From NCBI GenBank assembly GCA_013368315.1, contig JAACJM010000004.1, forward strand, positions 806,001 to 870,000: a stretch of 64,000 nucleotides of DNA. Reading direction: 5' to 3'. This document shows, piece after piece, positions 46,885-55,704 of the stretch (position 1 is the stretch's first letter; every line of letters begins with the position of its first letter). The position numbers were made by a program, and so were the translations under genes. Source of the stretch: Tetrapyrgos nigripes (Eukaryota; Basidiomycota; Agaricomycetes; Agaricales; Campanellaceae). The notes beneath the pieces were generated by a model. The model saw only the letters and a list, made by a program, of their open reading frames with translations. It did no database searches and was not told the DNA's origin.

Positions 46885-49128
46885 TTAATACCCCTCCTTC
46901 AAAATCCCCCTCGTAACACACACACTCGCAAACGCAAACCCAATGCACAACAATACCCATAGGTACCCTCCTAGACCGAACGGTAAGAGGTTAGATATGG
47001 GGGGTGATTGGCAGAGGACGAATGCGGAGCTGTTTAATTTGGAGATGGAGATGATGAGCCGAGTAAGTAGATAAGACGGAAAAAGAGGACAAACAAACGC
47101 ACCTAACAATCGCAGGCGTAATCATACGCGCAGTACACATGAAACTTTGGACAAGACCTGTTCGTTTTCAAACAATCCATGTCAACTCGCAACTCGCAAA
47201 AAAAAAAAAAGATACAAAATAGAAAATCACACTTACCATTCATAGTCCCCAACAACTCACTATCAGGTGTATGATTCCTCACAAGAATCATACTAACCCC
47301 GTATCCCAAGCCTGCTAGTCTTCCTATCGCAAGGACAATCCCAATTCCAATCCACAGGAGGACTTGAACTCGGGGGTCTTGATCCCCATCCCCAAACGTA
47401 TGCGTATCTCTCCACCCCATCTTCGCAATCCCACCCAACGCCCCCAGCCCAACCCAAGCCAACACCCATAGCTTATTACTAAAATGATACACTACTTCGG
47501 CTTTCCATCTCATCAGCAACCAGGGGAGTAGGAAAATTTGGATCACAATGGAGATGAGACCACTTATGGCGAGGGCGTACCCGATGGAGGTTGGGGGGAG
47601 ACCGAGGCCGCCGCCGCCGCCACCACCAGAAAAAGACGAAGATGAATTCGAAGGATACACAGGCGTATACGAATACAGCACAAACAACACACTAAACGCG
47701 ATCCCGTTCGTCTCGAGCGCGAAGCCACTTAGGCATAAGGAACGGATGATAGGGATGCGGAGGAGTGTTAGGAGGGAAGGTTTTTTACTCTTTTCTACTA
47801 GCCTGTGAAGGGTGGGATTGGTTAGAGTCAGTGTAGACGAGGAAGATGTGGATCGTGAGGGGGGTGCGTCTGCTATGTCGGTGAGTAGCGGTGATAATGA
47901 ATCTGAATCTGTCGGGGACCGAGAAGAGGTTGTAGAATATTCGTCCTCGTCAGAATCATTGGGATCCCGGTTATCCGAGTAGGAATCGTGGTAGTCGTCA
48001 TGATCAACGGCACCAGTGGAGAATTTTTTGGGAATGGCGTTGGCTCGAGCTTGAGCTTGGACTGGTGCACGGGTCTGTCCCGCAAACGCCGCGTTCGCGT
48101 TCGTGTTCGATTTGGATTTGGATTTGACTTTACTAGGAAGGGTCTACGGGAAATCAAAAATATTCAAGTTGGCTTAATGAGTAACTTTTCAAATGTGCAC
48201 TCACCTCCTCAAGACACAACCAAGCGAGAACCAACCCATATAGTGAAACAACCCCCGCTATAGCGCAAGGTAAAAAGTAGGGATGATCATCGAATATCGT
48301 GTCTTTGAAAAGCGCTGGCCATTTTTGGGCTGGTTGGGAGAGGGAACCACCTATGAGGGGGCTGGAAACAAAGCCAAGACAAAGGAACGTAAGGTGAGCG
48401 GTGAGCCATCATAACGAACGAGACTTTGGAGTAGAAATAATGATAATTACTTACCCAACAATCGACCCCAAAGGCCAAACCAAGCCATACATCGGAAACA
48501 CCTTTGCCTGGTTGGTCTCGTCGGTAATCTCACCAAGTACAGCGTGTACAACGGCTGCTGAACCTGCGCAGAGACCGCTAAAGGCTCGAGAGAGGAGTAG
48601 AGAGGGTAGAGAGGTAGAGAGGCCGAAGAAGACGGTGGAGAGACCGACACCGAGGGTTCCAGCCATGATGACGGGTTTGCGGCCGATTGAGTCTGAGGAG
48701 AAGGGAGGGAGGTGTTGAGTGTTGAGCGTTGAACGTAAAGGCTTCGAGGCTGGGTTGGGTGTACCTACCTGATATACGCGCACAAGTATACAACGAGAAG
48801 AGCTGCGTCAAAGCGAATGTGGATTCCTGGATTACCGGCGTAAATAGATAAACCACAAGTAGTAAATGCGACGCGTCGTACTCACAACAAGTCCACTATA
48901 AAACCCAATCTGCGAAGGATCATCGGTAACATTGAGGTATGCTATAAACTCGTTGATATACGGGAATATTTGACAAAACGCGATAGGTTCTGCGAGACGG
49001 ATGAGGAGGACTGTTACGAGGCGGGTTATTGGGAGGGGGGTAGGCTGTTCTGGTCGTTGACGTTGAGGCAAGAGAGGAGATTCTTCGTCGTGCATATCAT
49101 TATGGTCTGTTCTACCAGTGGGAGGCAT
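46885..49128 (-). CDS. MFS transporter, cluster copy 3
   Basis: Start ATG 49128 (MPPTGRTDHNDMHDEESPLL). The exon series matches copy 2: IRLAEPIAFCQIFPYINEF, NVTDDPSQIGFYSGLV, STFALTQLFSLYTCARIS, DSIGRKPVIMAGTLGVGLST, PLIGGSLSQPAQKWPALF, loop with DEDEYSTTSSRSPTDSDSL, SLCLSGFALETNGIAFSVL, LGLPPTSIGYALAISGL, VLAIGRLAGLGYGVSMILV, CTARMITPAIV, SSAFVLCQSPPISNLLPFG and TRGILKEGY. The glycine tract is one shorter than in copy 2, and the N-terminus is longer and differs (QRQRPEQPTPLPITRLVTV). All frames are open. Introns are conserved almost base for base with copy 2. The copia insertion lies 392 bp past its stop codon and may affect its 3' end processing. Confidence 0.9.
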
Positions 49129-50544
49129 GATGAGGAGGAGACGGATCTCAGACTCATATTGGAAAAGGACTTTTTATACTTATAGTTGGAGTAAGACCCT
49201 GTAAGACGGTAGACCCCACTGGTAGTAGTAACCTTTGGGGTATAGATTACGCATTCATAGATCTTTCTTGAAAACTTTGAGCCTAAGTAGCGGTCCGCCT
49301 TCCAGATTTCCAAGTCCAAGGTCCAAGATATGTATGATCGAGGTTAGCCCAAGGGGGCGGCAAGCGAACAACAACCCTCCCCGTCTGGTCGTGAGAAGAA
49401 CCTCATGACCTTGGCGAGACGTCCTCGGTGGAGACCTTTCGCCTTGGATGACCTCTTTGTGGGTTCTCCTGGGGCTAAAAGTTGGCTATAGGATGATAAG
49501 ATTAATGAGGACTTGGAGTTAAGAAGCATCCTCACCTCACTGACGATGTGCCCATGTAGTCCCAGACGTCATTGCCGGCCATAAGTACATAATTTCCACG
49601 AGTGGCGGATTTCCGCTGTCACCCCCTGGGCTAGTCTCAAAATGTATACACCGTGACACGGTGGGACTTACATACGAGAGCCGTAGGTTTTTAAAGGTTT
49701 TTAACTGGACTCAATGTCAAAGTTAATTTCATTGATGTACTTACATATGTACATGCAATAAGAAATTCCCGGATCTTGCACCTCTTGGATTTTGCCCACC
49801 GTCGTAGACGGCGAGCAGCTCGTTCAGTTGCTCTCCAATCAGCCTATAGTAAGTAAACTTCCAAAAGTGTATATATTTCTGTGCTTACTTACATATGTAC
49901 TTCCACGCAGAAAACGATAGCATTTTGAGTTTGAAATTCAAATCCCGATGTCTGAAGAGTCAAGCTAGTCAAGACTCTGACTCATAGATCTCCACTTTAC
50001 TCCTTCAATTGATGATGCCCTGGAACCTTGAAGTACTTGATTTTGACACCGTCACCGTGAAATTTACTGCCAGCTAGCACTGTTCCAAACATTCTCCAAC
50101 GCGCCCGCAGGCTGCCACCACTGTCAGCGTCCGCACATCATTCAGGGTCGGCGCCATGCTCGAGGGATCTATCTGTTGTACAGAATGCTATCGTCACCCG
50201 CTTGCGATCCCGAACCTGCCCAAACGACCTCCGCAGCTGAGGACCTCGGAACAGGAACATGTACAACTTGTTTGAATTTTTACGAAAACACGACGTTCAC
50301 AAGTCCGCTCGTTGATCTCGCAAACGTAACCAACTGTGGTGGAAAACTCGATAAACGAGCTCGAATCTGTCTGCTCACCGGAGGCGCGTCCCGCCCCCAT
50401 CGATATCGACGTCAAGCTCGAGTGCTGGTGAAACCTTCGATCCGTTCTCATCAGCTCACTCAGATCTACTCAGCTCACCCTCATCCGTAATCGGGGATTT
50501 CAATATTTCAATATTTCAATTGTCAATGTTTTTCTTATACTTTC

Positions 50545-50735
50545 GAGATCGGGTAAGTATCGGATAGATCAGATTTACTTATTTGGATCACGGATTCGTA
50601 TTAGATCTTTCTAGAAATTTTCTTTCAATTCCTTTTAGCCCAATTGGTATCAGTAGCGGTCCGCCTTTCCAAGAGATGTAATTCCTGAATGCTTAACCGA
50701 TACGTACCGTTAGCGAACGCTCCCTAGGACCTCCT
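50545..50735 (+). repeat. Diverged repeat, copy A
   Basis: Starts GTAAGTATCGGATAGATC, continues TGGATCACGGATTCGTA, AGATCTTTCT and CCTTTTAGCCCAATTGGTAT, and ends with CCGATACGTACCGTTAGCGA. Copy B repeats these words in the same order with small differences. GTAAGTATC and CTTTTAG look like a donor and acceptor, so this may be a duplicated intron with flanking exon remains. Confidence 0.6.
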
Positions 50736-50944
50736 AGGACCTACAGCTTTTTACAGATACTACATCGGTCCGCGGAAAGTTAAAGCAGCTACAGTTTACG
50801 CCTCTTTCCATTATAGTATCGGAAAAAACGCGTCGCGTCGCGTCTCGATTTCAAGACCTCAAACTCGCCCAGACTTTCTTTCCTCAATCACAAATTTACA
50901 ATCCGCAATTCCGTCTACAATTACGAATCCGTGACTGGCACGAT

Positions 50945-51135
50945 TTTGTGGTAAGTATCGGATAGATCTCACTGACTTGGATCACGGATTCGTAGATCTT
51001 TCTTGAAAGTTTCTTTTCTTTTAGCCTAATTGGTATCAGTAACGGTCCGCTTTTCCAAGACTGATATGATCGAGGCCGAGGTAGCGAGACTCCTCAATTG
51101 CTTACAATGAGAACCGATACGTCTCGTACCGTCAG
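50945..51135 (+). repeat. Diverged repeat, copy B
   Basis: Same word order as copy A about 400 bp upstream: GGTAAGTATCGGATAGATC, GGATCACGGATTCGTAGATC, CTTTTAGCCTAATTGGTATC, ACGGTCCGC, CCGATACGTCTCGTACCGTC. A third, shorter relative (ATAGATCTTTCTTGAAAACT, AAGTAGCGGTCCGCC) lies at 49250-49300. Confidence 0.6.
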
Positions 51136-52043
51136 CGAACGCTTTACCCGATGTCGTCTCATACGACGCTGGAAAAGGTGTCCGGCGGCGTCCAGGTACA
51201 TGTACTCTGTCTAGTACGAACGCTAGCTATACTATTCATACCCTAGAAGTGACAGACTTCTGTCCATATCTTCGCTCCTCCTTCATCTCCCTTCATAGAT
51301 CTTGAACAGTCACGGTAGATATTTTAATATTTCTATGTTACCAGACTCGCTAGATTTGGACAGAGACGTTTGCCATGGCCGGCTGAAAACAACGAACAAA
51401 ACGCATTTAATTTCTGCGAGCGTGACAGAAGTGAAAAATTTAGAACGCGGTATTCCTCTGAAGAAAATAACCAAGGCTTGGTCTAGTACATGATAGTGCG
51501 TATATATATCTACTAGCCGTGACCCGTGCGATGCTATAGCTACGGGAATTTTCCGATTTCATAAGATTAAGAAAAAGTGACTCGTGCTAAGTATGCACCG
51601 AAAGTAAGCCATGCTTCTAGATGATAGTAAGTAAAGACTGCACTGTACCACGCTGCGAAAGAAAGGCCCCTGCCGCCGCCGACCACCTTCGTCGGCGGCT
51701 CTGAGGCCCCGTGCAATGCTTCAGATCTAGAATGAGGGAGAGATCTCGCTTCTTGCAGCCTCATCTCCCCCATACCCATATTATTCCTACCCACACAATT
51801 AAATAATAAGGTAACTGAGCCCTGGTTGAGCCCCAGCTGTACCATGATACAAAACTAATAAGCCTCTAGTCTCAAAGCAATACAGAAGCCTGATGTAGAT
51901 TGAATCAAAGTCTCTCGCAGTGCTTTCCCACTAAGCAGTGTTCCTCCTTCTTGCCCCACTCCACCATGCTTGTATCCCCCCTTTTTATCAGCCTTTTGTA
52001 GTAGAAACAGAACCTGAAAGAAGTGAAGTTCTCCTTATCCGTT

Positions 52044-52592
52044 GATACTTAACTGCAAGGGGTCTCCAAAATGATATGACCAGACCGGACGTTCCTTTTT
52101 GGTCATAAGGTCCAGCTTGACCCCCCCCCTCCCCCTCTCCTTCCCAAAAATGGTAAGTGATAAGATAAATATGGCTTACAAATCATGAAATCAAATCAAT
52201 TTTTCCTCCTGGCTACCTCATAGGCCCTCTGCTAACCTACAGATGCTGTGGATTAGTGATATATTCTGTGTGACACCTATCATATTGAGGTAGCAAATCA
52301 TTTTCTGACAATGTTTGTGATGTGGCACTAGTGGTGACATCACTGATCGTGGGAATTACATACCATTTAAAGGTGAGATTTCATTGTTACGGGCCAGAAA
52401 GCTCATTACACATGGCTTTTATGGGTCCTGAGTATGTTTTGTGCACTTCAGATCCAAATGGCTTCATAAAGTATGTCTGTACACCCTTCATGTGATGGTG
52501 TACCTTTTGGTCATAAGGTCTCTCCAGACCCCCCCTCCCCCCAAGGTCTGGTCTCAGGTAGACCAACTGAAGACCCCTTGCTTAACTGTATT
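52044..52592. repeat. Possible MITE-like element with imperfect inverted ends
   Basis: The left end reads TTAACTGCAAGGGGTCTCCA with GACCAGACC about 15 bp further in. The right end, read on the opposite strand, gives TTAAGCAAGGGGTCTTCAG with GACCAGACC about 22 bp further in. Between them are two direct copies of TTTTTGGTCATAAGGTC followed by C-runs (52096 and 52505). No coding capacity was seen. The exact boundary and target duplication are unclear, so the class is a guess. Confidence 0.4.
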
Positions 52593-52813
52593 ACACTGCT
52601 GCTCTGAAGATTGCCTCAACTTGCTACAATTTTCTTGCCTGTGGAGAGCATTGGCTCTAGTACTTCTAGATAGGATTGGCTTCAAGGAAAAGGAAAGCAT
52701 TGGCTTGCGATGTTAGTAATAGCAGGAAGAGACCAATCCGTCGGAGCACTCAGCAATCGCTTAAGCGAGGCGGAGTGGTGACGCAAGGGGCAGATAGCGT
52801 TAGCCAATCAGGT

Positions 52814-53411
52814 TTAAGATTTGTCTATAGGACAAACGGTCGTCCTTTGTAGTGTTGATATGTCTACTTTTGAGGTCAAAACCCGAGTGTTATGCATCAT
52901 CAGGTTGCAAAACGAGGGTGGAAGTAACAGAAAACTAATGCTAGCCGGGGGGAAAAAAGATACGTATTGTTGAAGACAGCGATGGAGCTCATAAAGACAA
53001 TTCTCGCTTACAGTCCATGCAGTCTGAACAATACCCATGAGGTCTGGAGTTGTCGGTTGTCAGTGTCTTGCGTCTTGCGTCTATCAATAACTAGTCACTA
53101 CTAGAAGTCACTCACGAAACATAGGAACGGTATGTGCACTGAGAACTTGACTTTCACCGTAATCTGTGAAAGAAAGGACTAACTAAGTAATATGAAGCCA
53201 AATGCCAATCGCGAATTGATTTAATGGTCAGCGCAATTGGCTTTGGAAATGCCGTGGTTCCATGGCCAGACGAATGCAATATGACTACTACACTGTCCTG
53301 TGTTGTGACACCGTCCAACGAAGGAAGGGAGTCAACTATCTTGTTTGTGTTTGACTTGTACAGTGCGTCAAAAGTGGGCATATCGTGAGCATTGAATCGG
53401 ACTGCTACCAT
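52814..53411 (-). pseudogene. Relic of an NRPS-like adenylation (AMP-binding) domain gene
   Basis: On the minus strand the frame MVAVRFNAHDMPTFDALYKS leads to VVVILHSSGHGTTAFPKPIA, the A3 phosphate-binding motif of NRPS-like reductases (normally HSSGTTAFPKPI), here with two extra residues. Removing the interval 53170-53205 and then about 53050-53115 as introns would give YGESQVLSAHTVPMF and HLMGIVQTAWTV, again the family's next block. Beyond that, only a degenerate tail to 52814 is found. The upstream N-terminal part, the rest of the A domain, the carrier domain and the reductase domain are all missing. It is a short remnant, not a working gene. Confidence 0.65.
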
Positions 53412-53664
53412 AGTAATATTCCGTTTTGAGAGACACACTCGCCGACTATCGTCCTTTTACTTGCTGTTGACTTTCTACTTCAAACGAAGTTGGGCCTGGT
53501 TTTTTTTCTGTGCGTCTCCGAGGCCATTTAGTGACACAAAGCGTCCACTTTTCCTGCCTGAAGAGCAGAACCCCGTCATTGCGTACGCATCTCAATCCAT
53601 AGGTCACATTTTTAATAGCTTCTCAACTTGATATTATACCATAATATAAGATACCGAGATGATA

Positions 53665-54849
53665 TCACACCTTCACCTCATCCTTTTCCCCCTCCCCCCA
53701 AGGCCAATCCCACTCCACCCCCTGCTTATGCACCATCATCAATCCCAACACAACCGGCATATACCACAAACTATGCCTAAACACCTTCATGCCCTGCTTC
53801 TCCCCCGCCCCACCCCTCTTATAAAACTCCCAACTCGCCACCACACAAATCACATTCGCAGGTAAACTCGTCAATGCAAACCACCACGTTGTCAATCCCG
53901 ACAATGGGATCAATACTGAACACGTTGTGGTTAGGAGGAGAGAGTGACGGAGAGCGACGAGGGCGTTTTTGGAGGGGGAGAGGATGGATAGCATGCGGTA
54001 GCCTGCTTGGGCGTATGAGCCGCGGAGAGAGTATGAGAGACCGTTGAAATGGGGGAATTGCCAGGCATAGAGGAAGAGGAAGAGGGAGAGAGGGGCGAGG
54101 GGGTTGGTTGTTATTGCTGTTACCAAGTCGGTTGGGAGGTCTTGAAAGGGTAAAAAGAGATGAGACGACGAGGGGAGTAGACTAGCTCCAGAAGCCGTCC
54201 ATCCCATCAAGGCCGGAATTCCACCTACGACGGCTCCAACCCAGGTATTGACCACACTCTTTCTTTTGAGATACGTATACACTCCTGCATATAATAGAAT
54301 ATTCCCTCCACCCAACACCGCTGTAAGAGGGTTTGTCATGGTCCATAAAACGACTGGACCAGCTATACCGGTCACCACACCAAACACGGTGGCATGTAAA
54401 GGGGTGATAGCTCTGCGAACGAGAGGTCGATTTCTGGTGCGAGCCATTTGAGCGTCAAAGGGGACTTCTTGGAGTTGGTTGAATGTGTTTGCGGATGAGC
54501 AGCAGAGAGCGGTTCCGACTGCTGTGGAGAGGAGGACGGGGATGGTGGTTGGGAGGGGGGAGAGGGCCATGGTGGACATGACTGCCAGGACGTTTAAAAC
54601 GGATAAACGGGCTTTGGAGAGCTGAGAATAGGTTTGGAGGAGACGGGAGACGGAGGAGAGGGAGGTGGGGAGGAGAGGGGGCATGGGTTTGTAGGACGAG
54701 AGCGGGAGGGGGGAGACGGGATGCCATTGGGGTTGCTGGTGGTGTTGGTTACGGGTCAACGAGGGTTTTGGAAGCCATTGGGCGTTGTGGAAGAAGAAGG
54801 ATGAAAACGTCGGTGCTGGCAGTCGCGCTGCTGCTCGGTGCCATGACAT
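53665..54849 (-). CDS. COX10: Protoheme IX farnesyltransferase, mitochondrial
   Basis: Makes heme O from heme B and farnesyl diphosphate in the mitochondrial inner membrane, the first step to heme A for cytochrome oxidase. A single exon of about 394 residues; start ATG 54849 (MSWHRAAARLPAPTFSSFFF), a good presequence. The UbiA-type core starts YSQLSKARLSVLNVLAVMST. The first Asp-rich motif is NTFNQLQEVPFDAQMARTRN followed by RPL. Then come GVYTYLKRKSVVNTWVGAVV and GGIPALMGW, FLYAWQFPHFNGLSYSLRGS with YAQAGYRML, and later helices to the stop at 53665. About eight hydrophobic segments are visible, as in the family. Complete, with no oddities. Confidence 0.95.
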   Translation of the reverse strand: MSWHRAAARLPAPTFSSFFFHNAQWLPKPSLTRNQHHQQPQWHPVSPLPLSSYKPMPPLLPTSLSSVSRLLQTYSQLSKARLSVLNVLAVMSTMALSPLPTTIPVLLSTAVGTALCCSSANTFNQLQEVPFDAQMARTRNRPLVRRAITPLHATVFGVVTGIAGPVVLWTMTNPLTAVLGGGNILLYAGVYTYLKRKSVVNTWVGAVVGGIPALMGWTASGASLLPSSSHLFLPFQDLPTDLVTAITTNPLAPLSLFLFLYAWQFPHFNGLSYSLRGSYAQAGYRMLSILSPSKNALVALRHSLLLTTTCSVLIPLSGLTTWWFALTSLPANVICVVASWEFYKRGGAGEKQGMKVFRHSLWYMPVVLGLMMVHKQGVEWDWPWGEGEKDEVKV

Positions 54850-55003
54850 GGGCGTAGGAGACAACCAATGTAAATTTTCATAACGTCAACAACTTTTGAT
54901 TACTTGTAAGGAATGTGGTATAAAGAACGTATGTAGTAAAGGATCCAGTATGATAAATAGAGCGTAGGAGATACAGTATATAGTCTTAAAAATTGTACAA
55001 CTG

Positions 55004-55612
55004 TTATTCGAGGCATTCATGTTCATCTGGGGTCGGAAGGGGAAGGGGTATCTTTGCAGGCGAGAGCGCTGGAGAGATAGCTCTGGCTCCAGAGGGGGTT
55101 GCATGGCGTTGGAAAGGGTTACAGCCATTGCGTGAAATGGGAGAGGCTGCAAGCGCTGTGAGCATCACTATCATCGGATCAAAACATACCCCACACATAC
55201 CCAAGAGACTAGACGCAAACCACCTAAACGGTGTATCCTCAATATCCAGCAACTTTAGATCAGCCTGCACATCCAGGTCCGAGTGTTGAGAGGCACGGCT
55301 GAGGCTGCGACTTGTGGAGCGCTCCAGTTCGTCGACGATGACGTTGGAGTCGAGAGGACGATGGGTAAAGAAGGAGCGTTCGTGTCCTTGGTGGATGGTA
55401 GACAGTGCGGATAGAGAGGGTTGGCGACGAGAACGGACGGGAGAGCGATGGCGGAGGATGGATAGAAACTCTTCAAGAGCTTCAGAGGGTAGAGAGGGTT
55501 TCGGAGATGGAGCACTCTGTTGTTCAGCGGGTTCAGGGGCTGAGACAAATCGTACTAGAGTACGACCGTAGACTGGGCGTGGAGCTACCAACAGCGGCTG
55601 AGTCTCTGCCAT
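55004..55612 (-). CDS. Uncharacterised small protein with one hydrophobic segment
   Basis: Not recognised. A single exon of 202 residues, start ATG 55612 (MAETQPLLVAPRPVYGRTLV). The first 125 residues are polar, rich in Ser, Arg and Pro, with a TQPLL sorting-like motif. One hydrophobic stretch follows (WFASSLLGMCGVCFDPMIVM then LTALA), which could be a membrane anchor, and a Pro-rich tail ends DEHECLE. It sits between COX10 and the acyl-CoA synthetase on the same strand. Frame length and Met placement argue that it is real, but no homologue comes to mind. Opposite-strand frames here are shadows. Confidence 0.55.
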   Translation of the reverse strand: MAETQPLLVAPRPVYGRTLVRFVSAPEPAEQQSAPSPKPSLPSEALEEFLSILRHRSPVRSRRQPSLSALSTIHQGHERSFFTHRPLDSNVIVDELERSTSRSLSRASQHSDLDVQADLKLLDIEDTPFRWFASSLLGMCGVCFDPMIVMLTALAASPISRNGCNPFQRHATPSGARAISPALSPAKIPLPLPTPDEHECLE

Positions 55613-55704
55613 CGTACGACCACCACAAGAGATAAATCATCACGTGCATACAATACGCCTTATTATTATTCTAAAAAATAAATTAACAAAACAACAACAA
55701 AATC

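Larger units (their letters stand above)
49129..52043. other. Gene-poor repeat-bearing region
   Basis: No gene is supported. Diverged repeats occur at 49250-49330, 50545-50735 and 50945-51135. A CGCGTCGCGTCGCGTC run lies near 50829-50845. The word ACCCGTGCGATGC near 51522 recalls the ends of dispersed fungal repeats, but it is imperfect. A 104-residue plus-strand frame at 50176-50490 shows no family features. Confidence 0.45.

Noticed and set aside
50176..50490. 104-residue plus-strand frame starting MYRMLSSPACDPEPAQ
   Set aside because: Lies in repeat-rich DNA and shows no family features; could not be supported.
51500..51560. CTACTAG followed by ACCCGTGCGATGC, resembling a Helitron end or hairpin
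   Set aside because: The palindrome is broken and no matching 5' end or Rep/helicase sequence is present.
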